Shown: positions 18,073 to 26,130 of the stretch, one piece after another | Layout: each line of letters opens with the position of its first letter | Position numbering within the stretch: the first letter of the stretch is position 1 | Assembly (NCBI RefSeq): GCF_001277235.1 | Contig: NZ_CP012266.1 | Span: 1,612,001-1,676,000 of the forward strand | Length of the DNA: 64,000 nt | Origin: Cronobacter dublinensis subsp. dublinensis LMG 23823 | Lineage (GTDB): Bacteria > Pseudomonadota > Gammaproteobacteria > Enterobacterales > Enterobacteriaceae | Direction of reading: 5' to 3' | Notes under the pieces: model-generated | The model's input: only the letters and a program-made list of their open reading frames with translations | The model's database searches: none | Told to the model about the DNA's origin: nothing | Position numbers and translations under genes: made by a program

Positions 18073-18089
18073 AACAAGTCCGATCAGTT
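18073..18089 (-). promoter_or_regulatory. FadR activator site of fabA, overlapping the ycbZ stop
   Basis: The minus strand reads AACTGATCGGACTTGTT, the form of the FadR site I recall for E. coli fabA. FadR binds here and activates fabA. The site covers the last codons and stop of the upstream ycbZ gene and is 1 nt from the FabR operator. Confidence 0.8.
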
Positions 18090-19841
18090 GTGGTTAAACC
18101 AGTTCATCCAGCGTAACGGCCACGGCCGCTGACGAATATCCTGCTGTGTCGCCTGAGCAATTCGCTCGCCGATTACCCCAAGCAGCGTCGTCTGGCCTTC
18201 GCCATCCCACGGGAGCGTGGTTAATAAGGGTAGCGCATCTGTGACATCATCAATGGCCCAGATGGAAAATTGCCCTTGATCAACAGCGTCCAGAATCTCC
18301 TGACACAACGACAAATGACGCACGTTGGCGGCAGGAATAATCACGCCCTGTTTGCCGGTTAAGCCGCGCGCCTGACAGACGGTGAAAAAGCCTTCGATTT
18401 TCTCGTTAAGGCCACCCACCGGCTGCGCACGGCCAAACTGATCCACCGAGCCGGTAATAGCAATCTGCTGATTCAGCGGGGCGTTGGCGAGAGCGCTGAT
18501 AAGCGCGCATAGCTCCGCCATAGAGGCGCTGTCGCCGTCCACTTCGCTGTAGGACTGTTCGAACGTCAGCGAGGCGGAGAAGGGCATCTGCTGTTCCAGA
18601 TCCAGCTCGGCCATCAGGAACGCCTGCATAATCATCATGCCTTTGGCGTGAATGTTTCCGCCGAGTTCGGCTTTGCGCTCGATATCGGTAAACTCGCCGT
18701 CACCGATATGCACCACGCAGCTGATGCGAGACGGTTCGCCGAACGCGCGGGGATGGCCCGGAAATTCCACCACGGAGAGCGCATTGATCTGCCCGATGCG
18801 TTCGCCTTCGGTTTCCACCAGCAGCTGGCCGAGCAGGATTTCATCCTGCATACGCTCGGCGAGATAGCCTTCACGCCAGGCGCGACGGGCCAGCATCTGC
18901 GCGAACTGCGCGGCAGTAAATCTGGGTTCGTCACAGAGGGCGGCGACTTCGCCAAGATGGCGCGCCATCCAGAGCGGATCCAGCGGCAGCGTCTCCTGGT
19001 CTCCCGTATAGCGCACGGCCTCACGAATTAACAGCGGCCAGGCGTCGCTTGCTGGCGCAGGCAGCTGATGCTGCTGCGCGAGCGCGCAGACCCAGCTGCA
19101 CCAGAGCGTCACATCTTCTTCGTCAGCGATTTGCAGGTCATCTTCATATTCACTGTAGATGGCCTGTTGCGCGAGCACCGGTTCCATCTCCTGGAAATCG
19201 GCCAGCGATTCGCGATCGCCTACCAGCACGACACGCAGACTGAGCGGGAGGGAAGGAACGGAAACCGGCAGCGGGCGCGATTCGTCCGGCGCCAACCAGT
19301 CAAAGCGTTTCGCGATGACCATCTGTTTGAGGCGCACCCATAACAGCGGCTGCATCAGCAGGGTTTTCAGCGCCACAACCAGGATGCCGCCGTTCGCTTT
19401 GTGCACCAGACCCGGCTCTAAGGTAATTTTGCCAGCGAACTGGCGCACGCAGCCAAACAGTTCGGCCGCTTCGGCCCACGCGGCGACGACCACGTCGCGA
19501 CGCACGGCGAAATCGCCCGGCGCGTTATCAGGGGGCGCCAGCGTAACGTGGTGGTCTTCAATAAGATAGTGGCCGCCAGCGAGGCCAGACTGTTCCGGCA
19601 GTAACGCTTTCGCCACGCCGGCAATCAGCTCCAGCAAAGGCGTCTCTTCGTCCGCCTTCACCAGCATGAAATCATTCAGAGGGCGCGGAGCGCAGAGCTG
19701 GGTCAGCCCGTCATAGAGGCGAGGCTGCAACGCCTCAAAATCAAGCGCGCCGTCAGCGACGGCGTCCATTTCATCAAACCGGGACTCGAAGGTCGCCGTA
19801 TCGGGTACAAGCGCTTGTGATGTAAGTCTGTTAATGGTCAA
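18084..19841 (-). CDS. ycbZ: Lon-family protease homologue YcbZ
   Basis: 585 aa, same length as E. coli YcbZ. The C-terminal third is a Lon peptidase domain: the Ser of DGDSASMAEL and the Lys of GGLNEKIEGFF form the expected Ser-Lys dyad. The N-terminal half corresponds to the LonB/archaeal-type AAA region, but I see no clear GxxxxGK[ST] P-loop, so ATP dependence is doubtful. Function is unassigned here; E. coli carries it at the same place between fabA and matP. The fabA regulatory sites run into its 3' end. Confidence 0.93.
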   Translation of the reverse strand: MTINRLTSQALVPDTATFESRFDEMDAVADGALDFEALQPRLYDGLTQLCAPRPLNDFMLVKADEETPLLELIAGVAKALLPEQSGLAGGHYLIEDHHVTLAPPDNAPGDFAVRRDVVVAAWAEAAELFGCVRQFAGKITLEPGLVHKANGGILVVALKTLLMQPLLWVRLKQMVIAKRFDWLAPDESRPLPVSVPSLPLSLRVVLVGDRESLADFQEMEPVLAQQAIYSEYEDDLQIADEEDVTLWCSWVCALAQQHQLPAPASDAWPLLIREAVRYTGDQETLPLDPLWMARHLGEVAALCDEPRFTAAQFAQMLARRAWREGYLAERMQDEILLGQLLVETEGERIGQINALSVVEFPGHPRAFGEPSRISCVVHIGDGEFTDIERKAELGGNIHAKGMMIMQAFLMAELDLEQQMPFSASLTFEQSYSEVDGDSASMAELCALISALANAPLNQQIAITGSVDQFGRAQPVGGLNEKIEGFFTVCQARGLTGKQGVIIPAANVRHLSLCQEILDAVDQGQFSIWAIDDVTDALPLLTTLPWDGEGQTTLLGVIGERIAQATQQDIRQRPWPLRWMNWFNHN

Positions 19842-20024
19842 TGTCGAGGTTTTTTAGTCAGATGTAAAAGGCGAGATTATAGCGTAATGGGGCGGCCAGC
19901 ACACCGGAAATGCCGATATTGCCCGGCAGATTCTCCCGACGCGTCACAGACGGTTATTTCCCCTCAGCGAAACGAAAAAAAACTGTTATCCTGAAATGAG
20001 TTACACGGTCATCCTGAGATCGCA

Positions 20025-20480
20025 ATGAAATACCAACAACTCGAAAACCTCGAAAGCGGCTGGAAGTGGAAATATCTGGTTAAAAAGCATCGCGAAGGCG
20101 AGCTGATAACCCGCTATGTCGAAGCCAGCGCGGCGAAAGAGGCGGTGGATCTCTTGCTGGGTATGGAAAACGAACCGGTAAGAGTGCTGGGCTGGATTGA
20201 AAAGCATATGAACCCGGCACTGCAAAACCGCCTGAAACAGACGATTCGCGCCCGTCGTAAACGGCATTTTAATGCCGAGCATCAGCACACCCGTAAAAAG
20301 TCTATCGACCTTGAGTTTATGGTCTGGCAGCGTCTGGCCGGGCTTGCGCAGCGGCGCGGTATTACGCTTTCAGAAACCATCGTGCAGCTGATTGAAGATG
20401 CGGAGCGTAAAGAGAAGTATGAGAACCATATGTCGACGCTGAAACAGGATTTGCAGGCGCTGCTCGGTAAGAAAGAGTAA
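20025..20480 (+). CDS. matP: Ter macrodomain organiser MatP
   Basis: DNA-binding protein that recognises matS (GTGACRNYGTCAC), compacts the terminus macrodomain and tethers sister termini to the divisome through ZapB. 151 aa. It has an N-terminal four-helix part, a central ribbon-helix-helix (KSIDLEFMVWQRLAGLAQRR), and a C-terminal coiled coil (about 125-151). Start MKYQQLENLESGWKWKYLVK matches E. coli. Divergent from ycbZ. Confidence 0.95.
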   Translation: MKYQQLENLESGWKWKYLVKKHREGELITRYVEASAAKEAVDLLLGMENEPVRVLGWIEKHMNPALQNRLKQTIRARRKRHFNAEHQHTRKKSIDLEFMVWQRLAGLAQRRGITLSETIVQLIEDAERKEKYENHMSTLKQDLQALLGKKE

Positions 20481-20638
20481 TCAGGGCGGGGCGGCGACGT
20501 CAGGTTGACGGGCATTTTGGTAGAGGCCGCAATCTGAGCGGTGATGGTAACACAGACGTGTTTTCCATAACCGGCAAAACGCGCTATCAATTTGACGCTC
20601 TGCAGCAAAGCCTTTAACGGCAGAAAGCGCCAGAAATA

Positions 20639-20668
20639 AAAAACCCCGCCTTAGCGGGGTTTTTCTTA
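20639..20668. terminator. bidirectional terminator between matP and ompA
   Basis: Stem CCCCGC (20644-20649) / GCGGGG (20654-20659) extended by A-T pairs, with ggtttttctt on plus and ggttttttattt on minus. It ends the ompA transcript and can also stop matP. Confidence 0.88.
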
Positions 20669-20677
20669 ACGTTTAAC

Positions 20678-21721
20678 TTAAGCCTGCGGCTGAGTTACAA
20701 CGTCTTTAACGCCTTTAACTTCGATCTCTACGCGACGATCCGGGCCCAGGCAGTCGATCAGAGCTGCACGAGCTTTCACGTTGTCACAGGTGTTGCCGGT
20801 GACCGGGTTGGATTCGCCCATACCACGTGCGGAGATCTTGTTGGACGGGATACCTTTGGAGATCAGGTAGTCAACAACAGACTGAGCACGTTTCTCAGAC
20901 AGACCCTGGTTGTAAGCGTCAGAACCGATGCGGTCGGTGAAGCCCAGAACCACGACGGAACCGTCTTTCGGATCCAGGTTGCTCAGCTGGGAGTACAGCT
21001 GATCCAGCGCCTGCTGACCTTCCGGTTTCAGGGTAGCTTTGTTGAAGTTGAACAGAACGTCAGACTTCAGGGTGAAGTGCTTGGTCTGTACTTCCGGAGC
21101 CGGAGCCGGAGCCGGTGCAACAACCGGAGCTACGTTGTCTTCCTGACCGAAACGGTAGGAAACGCCAAGGCTCAGCATGCCGTTGTCCGGACGGGTACCA
21201 ACAGTCTGCGCGTCGCCGATGTTGTTAACCCACTGGTATTCCAGACGGGTAGCGATATCGCGGGTAACTGCCCACTCAACGCCGCCAGCAAATACCGGGG
21301 AAACGCCGGTGTCGTGGTCGTCGCCGCTGATGTTAGAAGAGGAGTCAGCACGCCATACCATGCCGCCCAGACGGGTGTAAACGTCCAGGTCGCTGGTTAC
21401 CGGGTAACCCAGTTTAGCGGTCAGCTGTACGCCCTGAGCTTTGAAAGCGCCGTTTACAGTGTCGCCTTTATACGGCATGCGGCCCAGCCAGTCGTAGCCC
21501 ATTTCGAAGCCAACGTACGGGTTAACCTGGTAACCACCGAACGCGCCTGCGCCCAGCTGGCTTTCGTGAGTCGGGCCGTCGTTAGGAATAAAACCGGTAT
21601 CGTGGAACTGGGACCAACCCAGTTTGCCGCCTGCATACCAGGTGTTATCTTTCGGTGCGGCCTGCGCTACGGTAGCGAAGCCAGCCAGTGCCACTGCAAT
21701 CGCGATAGCTGTCTTTTTCAT
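20678..21721 (-). CDS. ompA: outer membrane protein A
   Basis: Major outer-membrane protein: eight-strand beta-barrel (mature residues about 1-172), Ala-Pro hinge (APAPAPAPEVQ) and periplasmic OmpA-like domain that binds peptidoglycan (NxxLSxxRAxxV: YNQGLSEKRAQSVVDYL). 347 aa with signal peptide MKKTAIAIAVALAGFATVAQA. The start at 21721 has GATAACGAGGCGCAAAAA upstream, as in E. coli; the frame is open further upstream from 21811 but that is the untranslated leader. The two Cys in the C-terminal domain are present. Codon use is strongly biased, as expected for high expression. Confidence 0.98.
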   Translation of the reverse strand: MKKTAIAIAVALAGFATVAQAAPKDNTWYAGGKLGWSQFHDTGFIPNDGPTHESQLGAGAFGGYQVNPYVGFEMGYDWLGRMPYKGDTVNGAFKAQGVQLTAKLGYPVTSDLDVYTRLGGMVWRADSSSNISGDDHDTGVSPVFAGGVEWAVTRDIATRLEYQWVNNIGDAQTVGTRPDNGMLSLGVSYRFGQEDNVAPVVAPAPAPAPEVQTKHFTLKSDVLFNFNKATLKPEGQQALDQLYSQLSNLDPKDGSVVVLGFTDRIGSDAYNQGLSEKRAQSVVDYLISKGIPSNKISARGMGESNPVTGNTCDNVKARAALIDCLGPDRRVEIEVKGVKDVVTQPQA

Positions 21722-22079
21722 TTTTTGCGCCTCGTTATCATCCAAAAAGGCCATGCGCTTTTCCGGGAGGAAAAGTTCACGGTTAAATCCTTCACCGGGG
21801 TTATAGCTCAATGGTTACTCTACCGATATTGTCGGTTTATTGATGAGCACCCTGGCGAGGTAAAGTCTACAACGTAGTTGGAAACTTACAAGTGTGAAGT
21901 CCGTCAGGCATATGAAAAAAAACAACTTGCGAAAGCAAAATTTAACATTTTTGCGGCAATTTTAAACACTCGTAAAGTGCGGGACCGGACGAAATCGCCC
22001 GTCTGGCCGTTCATTCGCCACAATCACTTTTAACGAAGGTCCATGTTCAAATTCTTACCAGGATTAATCCTAAAAAGGA
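21722..22079 (-). promoter_or_regulatory. ompA long 5' leader and promoter region
   Basis: 358 nt without a gene between sulA and ompA. The part nearest ompA (to about 21855) matches the long E. coli ompA leader: AATATCGGTAGAGT-like, GGTGAAGGATTTAACCGTG and GGATGATAACGAGGCGC segments are recognisable. In E. coli this ~133-nt leader folds into a 5' hairpin that stabilises the mRNA, and the ribosome site is the target of the sRNA MicA. Farther upstream the sequence is AT-rich with no further recognisable element until the hairpin at 22063-22084. Confidence 0.7.
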
Positions 22080-22084
22080 TTAAT
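22063..22084. terminator. AT-rich hairpin at the end of sulA
   Basis: Perfect inverted repeat ATTAATCCT (22063-22071) / AGGATTAAT (22076-22084) with a 4-A loop. It overlaps the sulA stop codon (22080-22082). It has no long T-run after it on the minus strand, so its role as a terminator is uncertain. Confidence 0.45.
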
Positions 22085-22586
22085 GCACCATTCTTGAGTG
22101 AATTCTTAGGCCAGAACGTGGTCTGTCGCCCGTCAAAGAGGGCTGGACGGGACGCATTAAAAAGCCCATCGCATTACCTTTCTCTGCCGCTTCCGTCAGG
22201 CGACGATGTTCGTCATCCGTTAAGTCATCATGCAGCCAGGCGATCACAACGCTATAGTTGCCGGTCTCCAGTGCGCGAATCATTGAATCGATAGTGACCT
22301 GCGGATTCATCTGGCTCACCTGCATTACCTTCGTCAGCGGCAAACCGGAGGATTCGACCCATTCACGGCTCAGGCGTTGTTGCGGCGTGAGCCACAGCTG
22401 CCAGCGGGACTGCTGACCGAGCTGCTGCAACAGGGGCAGCAACACCAGTTGCGTCATCCACGGCTGATCTTCGTTATACATCACTTCACTTATCAATCCC
22501 TTGGTTTCAGCCTGAGCTAAAGCGCCAGCCGTTTCTTTTGCCAGACGACGTGAGCCATGCGCGCGATTTTGATGAGAAAAGTACAT
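22080..22586 (-). CDS. sulA: SOS cell-division inhibitor SulA
   Basis: SOS-induced protein that binds FtsZ and halts division until DNA is repaired; it is degraded by Lon. 168 aa. The N-terminal ~35 residues differ from E. coli, but the core is clear: WMTQLVLLPLLQQLGQQSRW, LTPQQRLSREWV, GLPLTKVMQ, TGNYSVVIAWLHDDLT, GNAMGFLMRP. A LexA box lies 20 nt upstream of the start codon. Confidence 0.95.
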   Translation of the reverse strand: MYFSHQNRAHGSRRLAKETAGALAQAETKGLISEVMYNEDQPWMTQLVLLPLLQQLGQQSRWQLWLTPQQRLSREWVESSGLPLTKVMQVSQMNPQVTIDSMIRALETGNYSVVIAWLHDDLTDDEHRRLTEAAEKGNAMGFLMRPVQPSLTGDRPRSGLRIHSRMVH

Positions 22587-22606
22587 AAAGGTCCAGCCTC
22601 GCTAGT

Positions 22607-22626
22607 TACTGTATGCATATACAGTA
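22607..22626. promoter_or_regulatory. LexA (SOS) box of sulA
   Basis: TACTGTATGCATATACAGTA: CTGT (22609-22612), 8-nt spacer, ACAG (22621-22624), with the flanking TA pairs of the best SOS boxes. It differs from the ideal TACTGT(AT)4ACAGTA only in the spacer, so tight repression is expected. Confidence 0.93.
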
Positions 22627-22803
22627 CTGCTGGTGAGGCCAAAGATCAATCTAAATTTCGGAAAGCATCTCGCAAATTTCACATCTTGTTTGTCCGGAAA
22701 CAAAATTCGGATTGCTCACCAGGCACAACTTTCATATGTTCCTGTTAAGGGAAAAGCTAATGGAATTTTTAGTCCGTTACTTATTGATATAAAAGGAATA
22801 AAT

Positions 22804-23418
22804 ATGGATAACGCTTCGACTGACACTCTGGTGCGAGTTCAAAATACCCTGTCATCATTAGGTGATGTTACTCACCGTTCGCTTTTTGGGGGTTATAGCC
22901 TCGCCATCGACGACGCCGTGTTCGGCATGCTGGCAGAAGGGCGTCTGTATCTGCGCGCCAGCGAACAGAGCCGCGCTTACCAGCAGGCGCACAATCCGCC
23001 TATGCTCGTCTGCACCCGTCGCGGACGTCGTATCAACCTCAACTATTATCTGGCGGATGACGCGCTGTGGGAGTCGCCTGCGTTGCTGCGTGAGCACGCG
23101 CGTACGGCGCTGGCCTGCGCGCAGGCGGAGAAAACCGAGCGCGCCCGCGGGCGACGCGTGAAAGATCTGCCGAACCTTAACGTGCAGCTTGAGGTATCGC
23201 TGTGGGAGGCGGGGATCCGTGATGTTGAAACGCTGTGCGCATTTGGGGCGAAGGAGTGCTGGCTGAAGCTTCGCAAGGCCCGCAAAAATCTCAGCCTGCA
23301 TGTGCTCTACGCGCTTCAGGGTGCCATTACCGGCACCCATGAAGCCGCATTACCGACACAAATTCGCGAAGAGCTGCTGGAGTGGTTTATGCAGCTCTCC
23401 GTACAGAATCAGTCCTGA
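22804..23418 (+). CDS. sxy: competence/CRP-S coactivator Sxy (TfoX)
   Basis: Regulator that directs CRP to CRP-S promoters of DNA-uptake genes. 204 aa: N-terminal TfoX domain (RSLFGGYSLAIDDAVFGMLAEGRLYLRA) and C-terminal TfoX domain (VKDLPNLNVQLEVSLWEAGI... GAKECWLKLR). The start at 22804 has AAGGA 7 nt upstream; the upstream in-frame TTG/ATG region is divergent leader. Similarity to E. coli Sxy is moderate, so family assignment is firm and details are not. The 3' end overlaps the convergent yccS by 10 nt. Confidence 0.88.
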   Translation: MDNASTDTLVRVQNTLSSLGDVTHRSLFGGYSLAIDDAVFGMLAEGRLYLRASEQSRAYQQAHNPPMLVCTRRGRRINLNYYLADDALWESPALLREHARTALACAQAEKTERARGRRVKDLPNLNVQLEVSLWEAGIRDVETLCAFGAKECWLKLRKARKNLSLHVLYALQGAITGTHEAALPTQIREELLEWFMQLSVQNQS

Positions 23419-25541
23419 GCCAGCTGGCGCTGGAGTCGGCTGATTTCCGGCAGCAACGAGACAAGCAGCCCTATCTGCTGCAGCACCAGCGGCTCTTTAC
23501 TCTCCTGGCGCGGCTCAATCTGCTGAATGCGCTGCGCCAGTTCCGCAAGCGATTTCTCGACACGCGCATCATCGGCAGGCTGGTGATGAAGCGCGTCGTC
23601 AACATAACAGACGGCATCGTCAAGCAGGGAGAGGATCTCCTGACGCGTCAGTTTTTCGCGGTGCGCGCCAAGTGCGGAAATGTAGCTCGTCAGCGTGTGG
23701 TTGAGGCACAGAAACCGGAAGGCGATATCGCGCATCTGCGCGCTGACTCTGGGCTCGCTCGACATATTTGACACTACCGACGCCAGTTCCGCATCGCTGT
23801 TATGCGCGTCGCGACGGGCGATGCGATAGGCGAGCCGGTTGTCGCGCCCCTGATGATACTGCTCAAGGATCGCGTCGAGATAGCGGCAGTTGGCATTCAG
23901 CGCGCGCTCAAGCACCGCAGGTAACCGCCGGAATCGCCAGTCGGGCCAGATAAAGCTCACCGCAAACCAGGCGATGGCGCAGCCGATTATCGTATCTACC
24001 ACGCGCGGCAGCGCCACCTCAAAACCCTCGCCCAGCAGGTTAAAGCACAATAGCACCAGCAGCGTGATAAAGAGCGTGGCGTGCGCGTACTGCACGGTAC
24101 GGAAAACGAAAAACAGCACGCCGGTGATAACAATCAACACCAGTTGCCCTTCCAGCGAAGGTACAAAATAGAGCACCGGAATGCCCACTGCGACGCCCGC
24201 CAGCGTGCCGATAATGCGCAGCGTCAGTCGATGGCGCGTGGCGTTATAGTTCGGCTGGCAGACAAACAGGCTGGTGAGCAAAATCCAGTAGCCGTGATTG
24301 AGCCCGGTAAACTGGATGAAGGCGTACCCCACGCACAGCACGACGGACATCCGCACCGCGTGGCGAAACAGCGCCGACTGCGGCGTAAAGTTACGGCTCA
24401 GGCGAAACCAGATGTCGCTAAAACCGTTCAGGCTGTCATCCGCCAGACGGTGTTCGCTGTCGCTGGCGGCAGGCTGAGTAAACGGCTGCTCCGATTCAAT
24501 GGTCGCGAGCTGCGCGTCGATGGCTTTAAGGTTGGCCATCAGAAACTGTACGGCTTTGATCTGCGTGGCAGAGACGCCCGATGCCGCGGTGCGATCGAGT
24601 GCGGCCTCCAGATGCGTGAACGCGCGCTCGAAGCGCGGATCGTGCTGGTAGGGCGTGCGCAGCAGCACAGAACGCGCCAGCTGCTGGCACGCCTGTGACT
24701 GCATAGTGAGCAGCCGCTGAAAACGGAACATCACGTCGCTGTAGCGGAACGTATCGCGCAGCGTCTGGTAATGAATGTGCGATGAGCTGGCGCGTTCGTG
24801 AATATCCTGCGCGACGAAATAGTAGTGCAACGTGCGCCGCGTGCTGCGCTGGCCGCGATCGCCGCGCAACCGGGTGAGCAGTGAGCCTTTGGCCTGATTC
24901 AGCGTGGCGACCAGCTGGCTATTGGCCATCGCCAGTTCCAGCATCGGCACCTGGCTTTCATCTTCGATATCCGGATCGAACAGCCGGGATTTGATATCCA
25001 GATAGTGCGCCAGCTGTTCATAGCAGCGCGCCAGATTCTCCTGCAACGGGCGCACCGGGAAGATCAGATGCCCGGCGAGCGTCAGCAGGTTATACCAGAC
25101 CGCGCCCGCCAACAGCAGGAGCGGCTGCTGATACCAGTGCTCATAGAGTGAAACCCCGAGCATGGTGTAAATCGCTATCAGCAGCGCGCCAAAGGCGATC
25201 GTTGCATAACGCTGTCCGAGCCCGCCCAGTAAAATAAAGCCGATGGTGGACGCCGTCAGCCCGGCGGCGAACAGCCACGGCCACGGAAACAGGAGCTCCA
25301 CCGAGGCGGAGGCGATAAAAAAGCTGACAAGCGTAATCAGCAGGTTGCGCAGACGTCCCGTCAGGCGGTCGTCGAGATCGGTCAGCGCGGCGGCGACCAC
25401 GCCGAGCGTCAGCGGAATAGTCAGTTTCGCCTCGCCAAGCCACCAGGGCAACGCCGCGGTGCCGCACAGCGCGATAAAAATGCGCACGTTGGTGAGCCAC
25501 GCGCTGTTCCAGGCGTGACGGTGAAGCAGAGGGTTGAGCAT
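23409..25541 (-). CDS. yccS: inner-membrane protein YccS (FUSC family)
   Basis: 710-aa membrane protein of the YccS/YhfK (FUSC, aromatic-acid exporter-like) family. Two blocks of about five to six hydrophobic segments (residues about 20-170 and 385-520) are separated by a ~220-residue soluble region, and a soluble C-terminal domain follows. Very close to E. coli YccS; the substrate is not known. Met codons at 25541 and 25544 are adjacent; 25541 gives MLNPLLHRHAWNSAW, aligning with E. coli. It starts 16 nt after the yccF stop, so yccF-yccS is likely one operon. Confidence 0.9.
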   Translation of the reverse strand: MLNPLLHRHAWNSAWLTNVRIFIALCGTAALPWWLGEAKLTIPLTLGVVAAALTDLDDRLTGRLRNLLITLVSFFIASASVELLFPWPWLFAAGLTASTIGFILLGGLGQRYATIAFGALLIAIYTMLGVSLYEHWYQQPLLLLAGAVWYNLLTLAGHLIFPVRPLQENLARCYEQLAHYLDIKSRLFDPDIEDESQVPMLELAMANSQLVATLNQAKGSLLTRLRGDRGQRSTRRTLHYYFVAQDIHERASSSHIHYQTLRDTFRYSDVMFRFQRLLTMQSQACQQLARSVLLRTPYQHDPRFERAFTHLEAALDRTAASGVSATQIKAVQFLMANLKAIDAQLATIESEQPFTQPAASDSEHRLADDSLNGFSDIWFRLSRNFTPQSALFRHAVRMSVVLCVGYAFIQFTGLNHGYWILLTSLFVCQPNYNATRHRLTLRIIGTLAGVAVGIPVLYFVPSLEGQLVLIVITGVLFFVFRTVQYAHATLFITLLVLLCFNLLGEGFEVALPRVVDTIIGCAIAWFAVSFIWPDWRFRRLPAVLERALNANCRYLDAILEQYHQGRDNRLAYRIARRDAHNSDAELASVVSNMSSEPRVSAQMRDIAFRFLCLNHTLTSYISALGAHREKLTRQEILSLLDDAVCYVDDALHHQPADDARVEKSLAELAQRIQQIEPRQESKEPLVLQQIGLLVSLLPEISRLQRQLAQD

Positions 25542-25557
25542 CATGAGCGGCCCTGGC

Positions 25558-26004
25558 TTACTGGAAACGGCGGCGGGCGTTCGCATCACGAGCGGCCCTG
25601 GCGGTTTCCACGGAAACGACGCGACGGCCAACCGGCCACAACGCAATCGCGGCGATTTTAAAATTCGCGATACCGACCGGGATGCCGATGATGGTCAGAC
25701 ACTGCGCGATACCGGCGGCGATGTGCATCAGGCACAGCCACCAGCCGAAAAACAGCAGCCAGAAAAGATTCAGCAGCGTGCCGCCGGTGTTCAGCAGGGC
25801 GTTTTTCCCCGCCGGATCGAGCTCATCCACATGCATTGCTTCATTGCCGTAAGGCAGCAGCGACAGTTTGGTTATCTCCCAGCAGGAGCGCGTCAGCGGC
25901 AGGGTGATCACCAGAATGATGCTGACAAGCGTCGCCAGCAGCCAGGCGAGGGTGGTCGCGAAGCCACCCAGCACGAAATTCAGAATATTTAAAACAGTAC
26001 GCAT
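25558..26004 (-). CDS. yccF: inner-membrane protein YccF
   Basis: 148 aa, same length and nearly same sequence as E. coli YccF (MRTVLNILNFVLGGFATTL start). Contains two YccF domains, each with paired hydrophobic segments (about residues 10-35 and 75-105). Function unknown. First gene of yccF-yccS, divergent from helD. Confidence 0.92.
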   Translation of the reverse strand: MRTVLNILNFVLGGFATTLAWLLATLVSIILVITLPLTRSCWEITKLSLLPYGNEAMHVDELDPAGKNALLNTGGTLLNLFWLLFFGWWLCLMHIAAGIAQCLTIIGIPVGIANFKIAAIALWPVGRRVVSVETARAARDANARRRFQ

Positions 26005-26130
26005 AAAACCTCAGAAGCGTCGGCAGAGCGCCGGGATCATAACCACAACAATTGTAACGCGTTTTGGGTCTGGAGCGTGATATCGCAGGCGGGTAAACTT
26101 AGCGCTATAACACCATTTACTGGCAGCCTC

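Noticed and set aside
22668..22683. Possible CRP-S site ahead of sxy (TCTCG-N6-TCACA)
   Set aside because: Only one half-site fits; the other matches poorly, so it is not reported.
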